Of a stretch of 64,000 bases of DNA, positions 18,787 through 29,463 are shown piece by piece. The stretch comes from Pantoea vagans. GTDB lineage: Bacteria > Pseudomonadota > Gammaproteobacteria > Enterobacterales > Enterobacteriaceae. Position 1 is the first letter of the stretch, and the number at the start of each line of letters is the position of its first letter. The notes beneath the pieces were generated by a model. The model was not told the origin of the DNA, made no database searches, and saw nothing but the letters and a program-made list of their open reading frames with translations. The stretch spans positions 744,001 through 808,000 of the forward strand of contig NZ_CP038853.1 of assembly GCF_004792415.1 (NCBI RefSeq), in the 5' to 3' direction. Made by a program: the position numbers and the translations under genes.

Positions 18787-20763
18787 ATGTCTGACGACAT
18801 GAAGAATATCAAAGGTTCGTCAGCTGGCGAACAGGGTACACTCCGCTCCATGCAGGAGGTTGCAATGAACGATCAGGATGCGAGCAAAATGTTGCGTACG
18901 TACAACATCGCCTGGTGGGGCAACAACTATTACGACGTTAACGAACTGGGCCACATCAGTGTCTGCCCCGATCCGGACCGGCCGGATGTGCGCGTCGACT
19001 TAGCCCGTCTGGTGAAAGAGCGCGAAGCACAGGGCCAGCGTCTGCCCGCCTTGTTCTGCTTCCCGCAGATCCTGCAGCATCGCCTGCGTTCTATTAACGC
19101 CGCCTTTAAGCGTGCGCGTGAATCTTACGGTTACAAAGGCGACTACTTCCTGGTTTACCCGATCAAAGTGAACCAGCACAAACGTGTCATCGAATCGCTG
19201 ATTCACTCTGGCGAGCCGCTGGGACTGGAAGCGGGTTCCAAAGCCGAGCTGATGGCGGTGCTGGCGCACGCCGGACAGACCCGTTCAGTGATCGTCTGTA
19301 ACGGCTATAAAGACCGTGAATATATTCGTCTGGCGCTGATCGGCGAGAAGATGGGTCATAAGGTCTATCTGGTGCTGGAGAAGATGACAGAAGTCCGGCT
19401 GGTGCTGGAAGAAGCAGAACGTCTGAATGTGGTGCCGCGTCTCGGTATCCGTGCGCGTCTGGCTTCACAGGGCTCCGGTAAATGGCAGTCGAGCGGTGGC
19501 GAAAAGTCGAAGTTTGGTCTGTCCGCGACGCAGGTGCTGAAGCTGGTTGAGATCATGCGCGAAGCGGGTCGCATCGACAGCCTGCAGCTGCTGCACTTCC
19601 ATCTGGGTTCGCAGATGTCGAATATCCGCGACATCGCTACCGGCGTGCGTGAGTCGGCGCGCTTCTACGTCGAACTGGCTAAGCTGGGCGTTAACATCAA
19701 ATGTTTTGACGTCGGCGGCGGTCTGGGCGTCGATTACGAAGGCACACGCTCGCAGTCTGACTGCTCGGTCAACTATGGCCTGAATGAGTACGCCAACAAT
19801 GTAATCTGGGCGATTGGTGCGGCCTGTGATGAGCACGGTCTGGACCATCCGACGGTGATTACCGAGTCGGGTCGTGCCGTGACCGCGCACCACACGGTGC
19901 TGGTCTCCAACATCATCGGTGTGGAGCGTAACGAGTTCAGTGAACCCGAAACGCCGGATGCGGATGCGCCGCGCCCCATCCTCAGCATGTGGGAAACCTG
20001 GCAGGAGATGCACGAACCGGACACCCGTCGTTCGCTGCGTGAATGGCTGCATGACAGCCAGATGGATCTGTCTGATATCCACACCGGCTACGCGTCCGGT
20101 ACCTACGATCTCAAACAGCGTTCATGGGCTGAGCAACTCTATCTGAGCATCTGCCACTACATTCAGCAGCATCTGGATCCCAGCAACCGTGCGCACCGTC
20201 CGATCATCGACGAACTGCAGGAGCGGATGGCGGATAAGATCTACGTAAACTTCTCGCTGTTCCAGTCCATGCCGGATGCGTGGGGTATCGATCAGCTGTT
20301 CCCGGTTCTGCCGCTGGAAGGGCTGAACAAGAAGCCGGAGCGTCGTGCCGTGCTGCTCGACATCACCTGTGACTCTGATGGCACCATCGATCACTACGTC
20401 GATGGCGACGGTATCGCGACTACTATGCCGATGCCGCAATATGACGTTGATAACCCGCCGATGTTAGGCTTCTTTATGGTCGGGGCGTATCAGGAAATCC
20501 TGGGCAACATGCACAACCTGTTCGGTGACACCGAAGCGGTGGATGTCTATGCACGCGAAAATGGCGAAGTCGAAGTGCAGCTTTCGGATGAAGGTGACAC
20601 CGTGGCAGACATGCTGCGTTATGTGCAGCTTGATCCTAACGAGCTGATGGCGCTGTTCCGCAATCAGGTACAGGCGTCCGATCTCGACGACGAGCTGCGC
20701 GCGCAGTTCCTGGAAGAGTTTGAGAGCGGCCTTTACGGATACACCTATTTAGAAGATGAGTAA
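18787..20763 (+). CDS. speA: Biosynthetic arginine decarboxylase
   Basis: PLP-dependent decarboxylation of arginine to agmatine, first step of the agmatine route to putrescine. 658 residues, the E. coli length, starting [10 protein letters not shown]; the TTG 12 bp upstream is not needed because TTGAGG lies 6 nt before the ATG. Fold III landmarks: PLP lysine in [13 protein letters not shown] (about residue 127), [21 protein letters not shown], and [17 protein letters not shown] with the catalytic Cys. Followed by a terminator and then speB. Confidence 0.97.
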   Translation: MSDDMKNIKGSSAGEQGTLRSMQEVAMNDQDASKMLRTYNIAWWGNNYYDVNELGHISVCPDPDRPDVRVDLARLVKEREAQGQRLPALFCFPQILQHRLRSINAAFKRARESYGYKGDYFLVYPIKVNQHKRVIESLIHSGEPLGLEAGSKAELMAVLAHAGQTRSVIVCNGYKDREYIRLALIGEKMGHKVYLVLEKMTEVRLVLEEAERLNVVPRLGIRARLASQGSGKWQSSGGEKSKFGLSATQVLKLVEIMREAGRIDSLQLLHFHLGSQMSNIRDIATGVRESARFYVELAKLGVNIKCFDVGGGLGVDYEGTRSQSDCSVNYGLNEYANNVIWAIGAACDEHGLDHPTVITESGRAVTAHHTVLVSNIIGVERNEFSEPETPDADAPRPILSMWETWQEMHEPDTRRSLREWLHDSQMDLSDIHTGYASGTYDLKQRSWAEQLYLSICHYIQQHLDPSNRAHRPIIDELQERMADKIYVNFSLFQSMPDAWGIDQLFPVLPLEGLNKKPERRAVLLDITCDSDGTIDHYVDGDGIATTMPMPQYDVDNPPMLGFFMVGAYQEILGNMHNLFGDTEAVDVYARENGEVEVQLSDEGDTVADMLRYVQLDPNELMALFRNQVQASDLDDELRAQFLEEFESGLYGYTYLEDE

Positions 20764-20830
20764 TCGGCCCTGGCAGCCCGCAATCGCATATTGCAGTTGC
20801 CGTTAACTATGTCGATAATCTGAACCACTC

Positions 20831-20874
20831 AATCCCTTCCTCGTCGGGCCTAACGACGCGGAGGGGATTTTTTT
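20831..20874 (+). terminator. Intrinsic terminator between speA and speB
   Basis: AATCCCTTCCTCGTCG and CGACGCGGAGGGGATT form a 16-bp stem (one wobble, one mismatch) around GGCCTAA, followed by a seven-T run. Some read-through into speB is possible. Confidence 0.8.
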
Positions 20875-20933
20875 CATCTCAACCTTAATGGCATGCGGGC
20901 CTCGCCCGACTTACGCACATAGAGAGAGCAATT

Positions 20934-21854
20934 ATGTATAACACGCTTGGCAATCAGTACGACAACTCCCTGGTTTCTAACGCCTTTGGCTTCATGCGTT
21001 TTCCGCTGAATTTCCAGCCTTACGACAGCGACGCCGAGTGGGTTATCACCGGCGTGCCGTTTGATGCCGCCACTTCCGGTCGTCCGGGCAGCCGCCTGGG
21101 GCCGGGCGCAATCCGTCAGATCTCAACTAATCTGGCCTGGGAAGGCTGCCGCTGGCCGTGGGATTTCGACCTGCGTCAGCGCCTGAACGTCGTCGACTGT
21201 GGCGATCTGGTTTACGCCTTCGGCGATTCGCAGGATCTCTCTGACAAGTTACAGGCCCATGCGGAAAAACTGCTGGCGAATGGCAAGCGCATGATGACTT
21301 TTGGCGGTGACCACTACGTTACGCTGCCTCTGCTGCGCGCCCATGCGAAACATTTCGGCAAGATGGCGCTGGTGCACTTTGATGCGCATACCGATACCTA
21401 CTCCAACGGCCCGACCTTTGACCACGGCACCATGTTCTTTACCGCGCCGAAAGAGGGTCTGATCGATCCACAGCACTCCGTGCAGATCGGTATCCGTACC
21501 GAGTTCGATAAGAGCCTGGGCTTCAACGTGCTGGATGCGGCGCAGGTCAACGACCGCAGCGTTGACGATATCCTCGCCGAAGTGAAACGCACCGTCGGCG
21601 ATCTGCCGGTTTACCTGACTTTCGACATCGACTGTCTGGATCCGGCCCATGCGCCTGGCACCGGCACCCCGGTCATTGGCGGCCTGACCACCGACAAAGC
21701 GACCAAGCTGATCCGTGGCCTGCAGGGCATGAACATTGTCGGCATGGACCTGGTAGAAGTGGCACCGGGTTACGATCACGCCGATCTGACAGCACTGGCG
21801 GCGGCGACGCTGGCACTGGATATGCTGCATGTTCAGGCCGTGAACAAAGGCTAA
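20934..21854 (+). CDS. speB: Agmatinase
   Basis: Hydrolyses agmatine to putrescine and urea, completing the pathway begun by speA. 306 residues of the ureohydrolase family, with the Mn-binding motifs [25 protein letters not shown] and [19 protein letters not shown]. The length matches E. coli (306). A good ribosome site AGAGAG precedes the ATG. The 170-bp gap after speA has a terminator, so speB may also have its own promoter. Confidence 0.97.
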   Translation: MYNTLGNQYDNSLVSNAFGFMRFPLNFQPYDSDAEWVITGVPFDAATSGRPGSRLGPGAIRQISTNLAWEGCRWPWDFDLRQRLNVVDCGDLVYAFGDSQDLSDKLQAHAEKLLANGKRMMTFGGDHYVTLPLLRAHAKHFGKMALVHFDAHTDTYSNGPTFDHGTMFFTAPKEGLIDPQHSVQIGIRTEFDKSLGFNVLDAAQVNDRSVDDILAEVKRTVGDLPVYLTFDIDCLDPAHAPGTGTPVIGGLTTDKATKLIRGLQGMNIVGMDLVEVAPGYDHADLTALAAATLALDMLHVQAVNKG

Positions 21855-21864
21855 TCCCGTCCTG

Positions 21865-21892
21865 AGCCTGCCGGGTCAACCCGGCAGGCTTT
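21865..21892 (+). terminator. Probable terminator after speB
   Basis: AGCCTGCCGGG, loop TCAA, CCCGGCAGGCT, then TTTG. A perfect 11-bp stem with a short T tract, 10 bp after the stop. Confidence 0.65.
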
Positions 21893-22047
21893 GCGCCGCC
21901 ACCTGAAGCGGCGCAGTGCCAGTAACTATTTTCATCAGCTTTTTCCCCTCCGGACTTTTCTCCCCTTGTGACACCGCACGCGCCTCAGGCGTAACCTCGC
22001 ATCAGCAACTAAACTGACTGATATCAATTCTCAACGTGGAGGCAATT

Positions 22048-22458
22048 ATGGGCTTTCTGGATGAACTGGCGGGAGCGCTGCAGGGCAACCAAAGCGACGG
22101 GCATCTGCCTGGACAGCTGCAGGCGGTCTGGCACTGGGTACAGGAGCAGGGCGGCATCGAAGTGCTGCTGCAAAAATTCCAGCAGGGCGGGCTGGGTGAG
22201 GTGTTTGGTTCGTGGATCGGCACCGGGACGAATCAGCCGGTAGAACATAGCGACATCCACTCGGCGTTTGGTGAGGCGGAACTGCAGTCACTGGCGGATA
22301 AGCTGGGAACCGACGTGAAAGGCGCAGCGGGCACGCTGGCAGTTATCCTGCCGCAGCTGATCGATAAGATGTCACCGCAGGGGCATATGGATGAAGCATC
22401 GCTGCACGAGAACAAACTCGATTTAGGTTCGATGGTGGATCAGATATTCAAACGTTAG
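22048..22458 (+). CDS. YidB-like protein (DUF937)
   Basis: 136 residues beginning MGFLDELAGALQGN, with the typical DUF937 pattern: Gln-rich helices (LLQKFQQGGLGEVFGSWIGTG), then NQPVE and LQSLADKLGTDVKGAAGTLA, ending LDLGSMVDQIFKR. Soluble, no signal peptide. The ATG at 22048 follows GTGGAGG; an in-frame GTG at 22036 is unlikely. Function unknown in the family. Convergent with loiP; a gene of this family is not found beside speB in E. coli, so it is an addition relative to that genome. Confidence 0.85.
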   Translation: MGFLDELAGALQGNQSDGHLPGQLQAVWHWVQEQGGIEVLLQKFQQGGLGEVFGSWIGTGTNQPVEHSDIHSAFGEAELQSLADKLGTDVKGAAGTLAVILPQLIDKMSPQGHMDEASLHENKLDLGSMVDQIFKR

Positions 22459-22483
22459 GCCACGGATACTGACCTGACTCTAT

Positions 22484-22508
22484 AGGCGCATGCACGGTGC
22501 ATGCGCCT
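22484..22508. terminator. Perfect hairpin between convergent DUF937 gene and loiP
   Basis: AGGCGCATGCA, loop CGG, TGCATGCGCCT: an 11-bp perfect stem located 25 bp after one gene and 9 bp after the other. No T tract on either side, so termination would be weak. Confidence 0.45.
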
Positions 22509-22517
22509 GGTTATGCG

Positions 22518-23273
22518 TTACTTCGCGTCAGCAGCAATGCGCTCACGGATATGCTCGGCGCGCGCTTCAGAAGCCGGGTGCGAGTCAAACATTGAGCTCT
22601 GACGGCCCTGTTCCAGCTTCGCCAGTTTCTCGAAGCTGGTCACCAGGCCTTCCGGATTGATGTTGCGCTTCTTCATCAAATCGTAGGAGTAGTCATCCGC
22701 CTGCGATTCCTGCGTCTGGGAGAACTGCGCATTGACCAGTTTTTCACCCATTTCACCCAGCTGTGACTGCGACAGCGAACCGATCACGCCGCCCACCGAG
22801 GCTGCTGCCGTGCGGGCTGCGGTGGTGGCATACGCCAGCTGCATAGCCTTGCGCGTATGACCCAACGCCACGTGACCCATCTCATGGCCCAGGACGCCTT
22901 CCACTTCATTGTCGGTCATCATATCCATCAGGCCGCTGTAAACGCGGATACAGCCGTTCGCCATCGCCCAGGCGTTGACATCTTTGGTCTGATAAACCTT
23001 GTAGTTAGCCGGAACGCCGTTGATGTTGTCGCCCAGCGCGGCGGCGATCTTGTTCAGGCGCTGCTGATACTCACTGTTCGCAGGCGCAACCTGATTATCT
23101 TTGTCCATCTGCTCACAGGATTTATCGCTCAGCTGCTTAACCTGATCGTCGCTCAGGGTGTACGCCTGAAACGCCTGCGCGCCCGACTGCATCAGTCCAT
23201 TATTGTCTAAACCCTGACAGCCGCTGAGCAGCGTTGCCAGCCCAAGCGCTAACACCGTTTTCTGGATTTTCAT
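22518..23273 (-). CDS. loiP: Outer-membrane M48 metalloprotease lipoprotein LoiP
   Basis: 251 residues. Lipoprotein signal MKIQKTVLALGLATLLSGCQ with lipobox LLSGC; Gln at +2 after Cys suits outer-membrane sorting. The zinc site HEMGHVALGH (HExxH) lies near residue 130, with the third ligand region SQADDYSYDLM. In E. coli LoiP (YggG) is expressed at low osmolarity and works with BepA-like quality control. Located between the speB/DUF937 block and divergent tktA, as in E. coli. Confidence 0.94.
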   Translation of the reverse strand: MKIQKTVLALGLATLLSGCQGLDNNGLMQSGAQAFQAYTLSDDQVKQLSDKSCEQMDKDNQVAPANSEYQQRLNKIAAALGDNINGVPANYKVYQTKDVNAWAMANGCIRVYSGLMDMMTDNEVEGVLGHEMGHVALGHTRKAMQLAYATTAARTAAASVGGVIGSLSQSQLGEMGEKLVNAQFSQTQESQADDYSYDLMKKRNINPEGLVTSFEKLAKLEQGRQSSMFDSHPASEARAEHIRERIAADAK

Positions 23274-23544
23274 GCTCTATCCCATTCATAACAAGGTAAG
23301 AAAAACAAACACCTGAAACTCTGTCAGGTGAATAAACGATTTGGTTATAGCGTGCCAGTCTGCACTTTGCTAGCAGAGTTGGCCGGAAAAGCCATACGAA
23401 GCGGTTACATTTAGCGTTTTACAGCATGTACTTTTGCCCCGATTTTCATGTACATTGATGGGCAACTTTTTCCTTGTTTTGCCCACTAACTCATTAATAA
23501 CAATAAGTTAAGGCGCGAAGCATTAATCCGACCTGGAGTAGAAA

Positions 23545-25539
23545 ATGCCCTCTCGTAAAGAGCTTGCCAACGCCATTCGTGCGTTAAGTATGGATGCAGT
23601 ACAGAAAGCGAAATCGGGACATCCGGGTGCCCCAATGGGCATGGCGGACATCGCTGAAGTACTCTGGCGCGGCTACCTGAACCACAACCCAACCAACCCG
23701 CTGTGGGCCGACCGCGACCGTTTCGTCCTCTCTAACGGTCACGGCTCCATGCTGATCTATAGCCTGCTGCACCTGACCGGCTACGATCTGCCACTGAGCG
23801 AGCTGGAAAACTTCCGCCAGCTGCACTCAAAAACTCCAGGTCACCCTGAATATGGCTACACCGTGGGCGTTGAAACCACCACCGGTCCGCTGGGGCAGGG
23901 CATCGCGAACGCAGTCGGCTTCGCCATTGCGGAACGCACGCTGGCCGCACAGTTCAACCGTCCGGGTCATGACATCGTAGACCACAACACCTATGTCTTC
24001 ATGGGTGATGGCTGCATGATGGAAGGTATTTCTCACGAAGTCTGCTCACTGGCAGGTACGCTGAAGCTGGGCAAACTGGTTGCGTTCTATGATGACAACG
24101 GCATCTCTATCGACGGTCACATTGATGGCTGGTTCACCGATGACACCGCGAAGCGCTTTGAAGCGTACGGCTGGCACGTGGTGCGCGGCGTTGATGGTCA
24201 CGATGCGGACGCGATTGCGAAAGCGATCGACGAAGCGAAAAGCGTCAGCGACAAGCCTTCACTGCTGATGTGCAAAACCGTTATCGGCTTTGGTTCACCG
24301 AACAAAGCGGGTACGCATGATTCACACGGCGCACCGCTGGGTGATGACGAAGTGGCACTGACCCGCAGACAGCTGGGCTGGAACCACGCGCCATTCGTTA
24401 TTCCTTCTGACATCTACGCAGAGTGGGACGCGAAAGAAGCTGGCAAGGCAAAAGAGTCTGCATGGGATGAGAAATTCGCTGCGTATGCGCAGGCACATCC
24501 TGAACTGGCTGCCGAGTTCAAACGTCGCGTCAGCAACGAACTGCCTGCTAACTGGCAGGAAGAGTCGCAGAAGTTCGTTGAGCAGCTGCAGGCGAACCCG
24601 GCGAAGATCGCCAGCCGTAAAGCCTCACAGAACGCTATCGAAGCCTTTGGTAAAATTCTGCCGGAATACCTGGGCGGCTCAGCCGACCTGGCACCGAGCA
24701 ACCTGACTATCTGGTCTGGCTCCAAGCCAATCAACGAAGATGCAGCGGGTAACTACATCCATTACGGCGTGCGCGAGTTCGGTATGACCGCTATCGCTAA
24801 TGGCCTGGCGCTGCATGGCGGCTTCCTGCCGTACACCGCCACCTTCCTGATGTTCGTTGAATATGCGCGTAATGCAGCGCGTATGGCGGCACTGATGAAG
24901 ATCCGTCAGATCATGGTCTACACCCACGACTCTATCGGTCTGGGCGAAGATGGTCCGACGCATCAGCCGGTTGAGCAGATGGCGAGCCTGCGTACCACAC
25001 CAAACATGAGCCTGTGGCGTCCGTGTGACCAGGTTGAATCTGCCGTGGCGTGGAAATATGCCATCGAACGTCAGGATGGCCCGACAGCACTGATCTTCTC
25101 TCGTCAGAACCTGGCGCAGCAGGAACGTGACGCTGCACAGCTGGCCAACGTGGCACGTGGCGGTTATGTACTGAAAGATTGCGACGGCACCCCTGAGCTG
25201 ATCCTGATCGCTACCGGTTCAGAAGTTGAACTGGCTGTCGGTGCCTGGGACAAACTCACCAGCGAAGGCCGCAAGGTACGCGTGGTCTCTATGCCGTCAA
25301 CAGATGCTTTCGACAAGCAGAGCGATGAGTACCGCGAATCTGTGCTGCCGAAAGCCGTCAGCGCGCGCGTCGCTATCGAAGCGGGCATCGCGGATTACTG
25401 GTTCAAATACACCGGCCTGAACGGCGCTATCGTGGGTATGACCAGCTTCGGCGAATCTGCACCTGCGGATCAGCTGTTTGAACTGTTTGGCTTCACCGTC
25501 GACAACGTGGTCGCGAAAGCGAAGGCGCTGCTGGCGTAA
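23545..25539 (+). CDS. tktA: Transketolase A
   Basis: Thiamine-diphosphate enzyme moving two-carbon ketol units in the non-oxidative pentose phosphate pathway; produces erythrose 4-phosphate and ribose 5-phosphate precursors. 664 residues starting [23 protein letters not shown] motif [18 protein letters not shown]...DDNGISID (about residues 155-185), pyrimidine-domain Glu in the [13 protein letters not shown] stretch, and [18 protein letters not shown] ribosome site. E4P and other products connect to epd downstream. Confidence 0.97.
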   Translation: MPSRKELANAIRALSMDAVQKAKSGHPGAPMGMADIAEVLWRGYLNHNPTNPLWADRDRFVLSNGHGSMLIYSLLHLTGYDLPLSELENFRQLHSKTPGHPEYGYTVGVETTTGPLGQGIANAVGFAIAERTLAAQFNRPGHDIVDHNTYVFMGDGCMMEGISHEVCSLAGTLKLGKLVAFYDDNGISIDGHIDGWFTDDTAKRFEAYGWHVVRGVDGHDADAIAKAIDEAKSVSDKPSLLMCKTVIGFGSPNKAGTHDSHGAPLGDDEVALTRRQLGWNHAPFVIPSDIYAEWDAKEAGKAKESAWDEKFAAYAQAHPELAAEFKRRVSNELPANWQEESQKFVEQLQANPAKIASRKASQNAIEAFGKILPEYLGGSADLAPSNLTIWSGSKPINEDAAGNYIHYGVREFGMTAIANGLALHGGFLPYTATFLMFVEYARNAARMAALMKIRQIMVYTHDSIGLGEDGPTHQPVEQMASLRTTPNMSLWRPCDQVESAVAWKYAIERQDGPTALIFSRQNLAQQERDAAQLANVARGGYVLKDCDGTPELILIATGSEVELAVGAWDKLTSEGRKVRVVSMPSTDAFDKQSDEYRESVLPKAVSARVAIEAGIADYWFKYTGLNGAIVGMTSFGESAPADQLFELFGFTVDNVVAKAKALLA

Positions 25540-25582
25540 AACCCGGCCAGGCGGGTCTGTTGCCGTCTGGCAGTAAAAGAAA

Positions 25583-25610
25583 AGGGGCGAAATTTTCGCC
25601 CCTCTATTTA
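25583..25610 (+). terminator. Intrinsic terminator of tktA
   Basis: AGGGGCGA, 5-nt loop, TCGCCCCT, then CTATTTATTATT; 43 bp after the stop. The T tract is interrupted. Confidence 0.65.
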
Positions 25611-25646
25611 TTATTCCTCCAGTAATAACTGACTATGGCCTGAATT

Positions 25647-25686
25647 TGTGACGCAGATCCAAATTTAAGCAGTCAGATTGATCACA
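25647..25686. promoter_or_regulatory. Two weak CRP-like sites upstream of epd
   Basis: TGTGACGCAGATCCAA (25647-25662) and AGTCAGATTGATCACA (25671-25686) each match the TGTGA-N6-TCACA pattern at 8 of 10 positions and are 24 bp apart centre to centre. CRP control of the epd-pgk region is known in E. coli; these sites are pattern calls. Confidence 0.35.
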
Positions 25687-25720
25687 GTCATTCCTGTTAT
25701 TCCTTCCTTCTATTATTGTG

Positions 25721-25736
25721 GCTGAACCGTTTCAGT
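25721..25736. promoter_or_regulatory. Cra (FruR) operator upstream of epd-pgk-fbaA
   Basis: GCTGAACCGTTTCAGT differs from the palindromic consensus GCTGAANCGNTTCAGC at the last base only. Located 116 bp before epd. Cra repression of the epd-pgk operon is established in E. coli. Confidence 0.75.
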
Positions 25737-25851
25737 CGCTGTGCACACCGCCCTGATTTCGGACAATGCCGGGTAAGAATCTCCTGTACAAAATGCAGTG
25801 AAACGCTCAGGCTAACGGCACGTTTTTTCAGTCTGACGTGGCAGGAGAGAA

Positions 25852-26871
25852 ATGACGGTACGGGTAGCGATAAATGGTTTTGGCCGGATTGGACGCAACG
25901 TCCTGCGCGCGCTCTATGAAACGGGCCGGCGTGCAGAGATCACTGTGGTCGCCATTAACGAGCTGGCAGAAGCCACCGGTATGGCACACCTGCTGAAATA
26001 CGACACCAGCCATGGCCGTTTTGCTTTCGACGTCCGTCAGGAGCGCGATGTGATGTGGGTGGGGGGAGATACCCTGCGTATTCTGCACCGTGCAGAGATT
26101 GCCGATTTGCCCTGGCGTGAACTTGACGTGGATGTGGTGCTGGACTGTACCGGCGTCTATGGCTCGCGGGCTGATGGCGAAGCGCATCTGCAGGCCGGCG
26201 CTAAAAAAGTGCTTTTCTCTCATCCCGGCGGCAACGATCTCGACGCCACGGTGGTGTATGGCGTTAACCAGCAGGCACTGACCGCCAGTGACCGCATCGT
26301 CTCCAACGCCTCCTGTACGACGAACTGCATTATTCCGGTGATTAAGCTGCTGGATGATGCGTTTGGAATCGAATCCGGCACCGTCACTACGATCCACTCG
26401 GCGATGCACGATCAGCAGGTGATCGACGCTTATCACAGCGATCTGCGCCGCACACGCGCAGCCAGTCAGTCGATCATTCCAGTGGATACGCGTCTGGCGG
26501 CTGGCATTACCCGTATTTTTCCGAAATTCAACGATCGCTTTGAGGCGATAGCCGTTCGCGTCCCGACGATTAACGTGACGGCCATTGATCTCAGCGTTTC
26601 TGTGCATAACGCGGTGACAGCGTGTGATGTTAACACCCTGTTGCGGAGCGCGGCAGAAGGGGCATTTCGTGGTATAGTTGACTATACGGAATTACCGTTA
26701 GTCTCAGTAGATTTTAACCATGATCCGCACAGTGCCATTGTGGATGGAACACAAACGCGGGTCAGCGGTCAACACCTTATCAAGACCCTGGTCTGGTGTG
26801 ACAACGAATGGGGCTTTGCTAACCGAATGCTCGACACGACGTTAGCGATGGCCGCAAGCGGTTTCAGGTAA
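25852..26871 (+). CDS. epd: D-erythrose-4-phosphate dehydrogenase
   Basis: NAD-dependent oxidation of erythrose 4-phosphate to 4-phosphoerythronate, first step of the DXP-dependent pyridoxal phosphate pathway. 339 residues, GAPDH-like: Rossmann start [19 protein letters not shown], active-site Cys in [12 protein letters not shown] (about residue 155), and [13 protein letters not shown] near the end. It is distinguished from GapA by the E4PDH-type sequence ([20 protein letters not shown]) and by position before pgk. GGAGAG ribosome site. Followed by pgk after 51 bp. Confidence 0.96.
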   Translation: MTVRVAINGFGRIGRNVLRALYETGRRAEITVVAINELAEATGMAHLLKYDTSHGRFAFDVRQERDVMWVGGDTLRILHRAEIADLPWRELDVDVVLDCTGVYGSRADGEAHLQAGAKKVLFSHPGGNDLDATVVYGVNQQALTASDRIVSNASCTTNCIIPVIKLLDDAFGIESGTVTTIHSAMHDQQVIDAYHSDLRRTRAASQSIIPVDTRLAAGITRIFPKFNDRFEAIAVRVPTINVTAIDLSVSVHNAVTACDVNTLLRSAAEGAFRGIVDYTELPLVSVDFNHDPHSAIVDGTQTRVSGQHLIKTLVWCDNEWGFANRMLDTTLAMAASGFR

Positions 26872-26922
26872 GACGCGGTTTGCGTCTGGCAAAACTTATG
26901 AGAATCAACGAGAGGGTTCACC

Positions 26923-28086
26923 ATGTCTGTAATTAAGATGACCGATCTGGATCTGGCTGGCAAACGCGTTCTGATCCGTGCCGATCTGAACGTACCAGTT
27001 AAAGAAGGTAAAGTGACGTCTGATGCACGTATCCGTGCTTCTCTGCCAACCATTGAAGCGGCGTTGAAACAGGGCGCGAAAGTAATGGTTACCTCCCACC
27101 TGGGTCGTCCGACCGAAGGTGAGTACAACGAAGAGTTCTCGCTGCTGCCGGTAGTTAACTACCTGAAAGAGAAGCTGAGCGGCACCAATGTGACCCTGGC
27201 AAAAGATTACCTCGATGGCGTTGAAGTCGGCGCTGGCGACCTGGTTGTGCTGGAAAACGTTCGCTTCAACAAAGGCGAAAAGAAAGACGACGAAGCGCTG
27301 TCTAAAAAATATGCTGCACTGTGCGACGTATTTGTGATGGACGCCTTTGGTACTGCGCACCGTGCGCAGGCGTCTACCCACGGCGTCGGCAAATTTGCTC
27401 CTATCGCCTGTGCTGGCCCGCTGCTTTCAGCAGAACTGGAAGCGCTGGGTAAAGTCATGAGCAACCCGGAACGTCCGCTGGTGGCTGTCGTTGGCGGTTC
27501 TAAAGTCTCAACCAAATTTGACGTGCTGCAGTCTCTGGTCAAAATCGCGGACACCGTGATTGTGGGCGGCGGCATCGCGAACACCTTCGTGGCTATCGAC
27601 AACAATGTCGGTAAATCACTCTATGAACCAGACTTCGTTGAAGCGGCCAAAGGCCTGCGCGATCAGCACGGTATCCCGGTTCCAACTGACTCACGCGTCG
27701 GCACAGAATTCTCTGAAACTGCGCCAGCGACCGTGAAAAAGGTTTCGGAAGTAGCGGATAACGAAGAGATTATGGACTTTGGTGACGAAACCGCACATGC
27801 GATGGCGGCTATCCTGAAGGATGCTAAAACCATCCTGTGGAACGGCCCGGTGGGCGTGTTTGAGTTCCCTAACTTCCGTAAAGGCACCGAGATCGTAGCG
27901 AACGCCATTGCAGACAGCGATGCCTTCTCTGTTGCTGGCGGTGGCGATACCTTAGCGGCTATCGACCTGTTCGGCATTGAAGACAAAATTTCCTACATCT
28001 CTACCGGCGGCGGCGCGTTCCTTGAATTCGTTGAAGGCAAAAAACTGCCTGCAGTTGCTATGCTGGAAGAGCGTGCGAAGCAGTAA
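26923..28086 (+). CDS. pgk: Phosphoglycerate kinase
   Basis: Transfers phosphate from 1,3-bisphosphoglycerate to ADP in glycolysis. 387 residues. Substrate-binding RADLNVPV near residue 20, [10 protein letters not shown] near 60, [10 protein letters not shown], and the nucleotide-binding GGGDTLAAI near 340. Same length as E. coli Pgk (387). Cotranscribed with epd and probably fbaA; codon use is strongly biased as expected of an abundant enzyme. Confidence 0.98.
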   Translation: MSVIKMTDLDLAGKRVLIRADLNVPVKEGKVTSDARIRASLPTIEAALKQGAKVMVTSHLGRPTEGEYNEEFSLLPVVNYLKEKLSGTNVTLAKDYLDGVEVGAGDLVVLENVRFNKGEKKDDEALSKKYAALCDVFVMDAFGTAHRAQASTHGVGKFAPIACAGPLLSAELEALGKVMSNPERPLVAVVGGSKVSTKFDVLQSLVKIADTVIVGGGIANTFVAIDNNVGKSLYEPDFVEAAKGLRDQHGIPVPTDSRVGTEFSETAPATVKKVSEVADNEEIMDFGDETAHAMAAILKDAKTILWNGPVGVFEFPNFRKGTEIVANAIADSDAFSVAGGGDTLAAIDLFGIEDKISYISTGGGAFLEFVEGKKLPAVAMLEERAKQ

Positions 28087-28146
28087 TCCTTTGGGGGTGA
28101 TGCCTGGCGGCATCGCCTGAAGTCTTGCCCGTCTGGGCGTTTAAAT

Positions 28147-28170
28147 CGTTGTTCCCGAGCGGGAACAACG
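28147..28170 (+). other. Perfect 11-bp hairpin between pgk and fbaA
   Basis: CGTTGTTCCCG, AG, CGGGAACAACG, with no T tract, 21 bp before the fbaA start. More likely an mRNA processing or stability element than a terminator. The physical stem would have fewer pairs because a 2-nt loop is too tight. Confidence 0.55.
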
Positions 28171-28191
28171 GTCACGAAACAGGACACAATC

Positions 28192-29271
28192 ATGTCTAAA
28201 ATTTTTGATTTCGTAAAACCCGGCGTTGTCACTGGTGATGACGTACAGAAGATCTTCAAAGTTGCGAAAGAGAACAAATTCGCACTGCCAGCCGTAAACT
28301 GCGTCGGCACCGACTCTATCAATGCCGCACTGGAAGCCGCTGCGAAAGTTAAAGCGCCAATCATCATCCAGTTCTCTAACGGCGGTGCTGCATTTATCGC
28401 GGGTAAAGGCTTCAAGACTGATAAACCACAGGGCGCGGCCATTTTCGGCGCTATCGCGGGTGCACATCATGTTCACCTGATGGCTGAGCAGTATGGCGTG
28501 CCGGTTATCCTGCACACTGACCACTGTGCCAAGAAACTGCTGCCATGGATCGACGGTCTGCTGGACGCAGGTGAAGAGTATTTCCAGAAAAACGGTAAAC
28601 CACTGTTCTCTTCTCACATGATCGACCTGTCAGAAGAGTCTCTGGAAGAGAACATCGAGATCAGCAGCAAATACCTGGCGCGCATGGCGAAACTCGACAT
28701 GACGCTGGAAATCGAACTGGGCTGCACCGGTGGTGAAGAAGATGGCGTGGATAACAGCCACATGGACGCTTCTGCACTCTACACTCAGCCGGAAGATGTG
28801 AACTACGCGTACGAAAAACTGCATGCGATCAGCCCGCGCTTCACCATTGCGGCTTCATTCGGTAACGTACACGGCGTTTACAAGCCAGGTAACGTGAAAC
28901 TGACCCCAACCATTCTGCGCGATTCGCAGAAATATGTGTGTGAAAAACATGGCCTGCCGCACAACGCGCTGGACTTCGTTTTCCACGGCGGTTCAGGTTC
29001 TTCAGCTGCAGAAATCGAAGAGTCTATCAGCTACGGCGTGATCAAGATGAACATCGATACCGATACCCAGTGGGCAACCTGGGACGGCATCCTGCAGTAC
29101 TACAAAAAGAATGAAGGCTATCTGCAGTCGCAGCTGGGTAACCCGGAAGGCGACGACAAGCCAAACAAAAAATACTACGACCCACGCGTCTGGCTGCGTT
29201 CTGCCCAGGCCTCTATGGTCGTGCGTCTGGAGCAGGCTTTCAAAGAGCTTAACGCTGTCGACGTGCTGTAA
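28192..29271 (+). CDS. fbaA: Class II fructose-bisphosphate aldolase
   Basis: Zinc-dependent aldolase, cleaving fructose 1,6-bisphosphate to DHAP and glyceraldehyde 3-phosphate. 359 residues. Zinc ligands lie in VILHTDHCAKK (about residue 110), in the LEIELGCTGGEEDGVDN region and in ASFGNVHG; the DHAP-binding HGGSGSSAAEI and KMNIDTDTQWATWDG follow. Length equals E. coli FbaA. Ends with a strong terminator. Confidence 0.98.
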   Translation: MSKIFDFVKPGVVTGDDVQKIFKVAKENKFALPAVNCVGTDSINAALEAAAKVKAPIIIQFSNGGAAFIAGKGFKTDKPQGAAIFGAIAGAHHVHLMAEQYGVPVILHTDHCAKKLLPWIDGLLDAGEEYFQKNGKPLFSSHMIDLSEESLEENIEISSKYLARMAKLDMTLEIELGCTGGEEDGVDNSHMDASALYTQPEDVNYAYEKLHAISPRFTIAASFGNVHGVYKPGNVKLTPTILRDSQKYVCEKHGLPHNALDFVFHGGSGSSAAEIEESISYGVIKMNIDTDTQWATWDGILQYYKKNEGYLQSQLGNPEGDDKPNKKYYDPRVWLRSAQASMVVRLEQAFKELNAVDVL

Positions 29272-29291
29272 CTGACATTCAGTTATCGTAC

Positions 29292-29319
29292 AAAAAAGGC
29301 CCGAAAGGGCCTTTTTTTT
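29292..29319 (+). terminator. Strong terminator after fbaA
   Basis: AAAAAAGGCCC, loop GAAA, GGGCCTTTTTTTT. Perfect stem with an eight-T tract, 20 bp after the stop. Confidence 0.92.
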
Positions 29320-29463
29320 GGCCTTTTTTCGTCAGATTTGTGTCAAAAGCCATGCAGGTTTGGCACACCGCCATTTATTGTTTACCCTTTTGTCAGGGAT
29401 TGTCAGAGCGGTTCTGGCAATGTGTTGTTATTTCCCCGGGCAATTTAATTACAGGATGGTTCC

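Noticed and set aside
18708-18794. 28-codon frame overlapping the speA start as a yqgB homologue
   Set aside because: Only a vague resemblance to YqgB, a poor ribosome site, and no recognisable N-terminus; left as part of a finding, not annotated.
25828-26607. 259-codon open frame antisense to epd
   Set aside because: Fully opposite epd; no start signal or recognisable motif.
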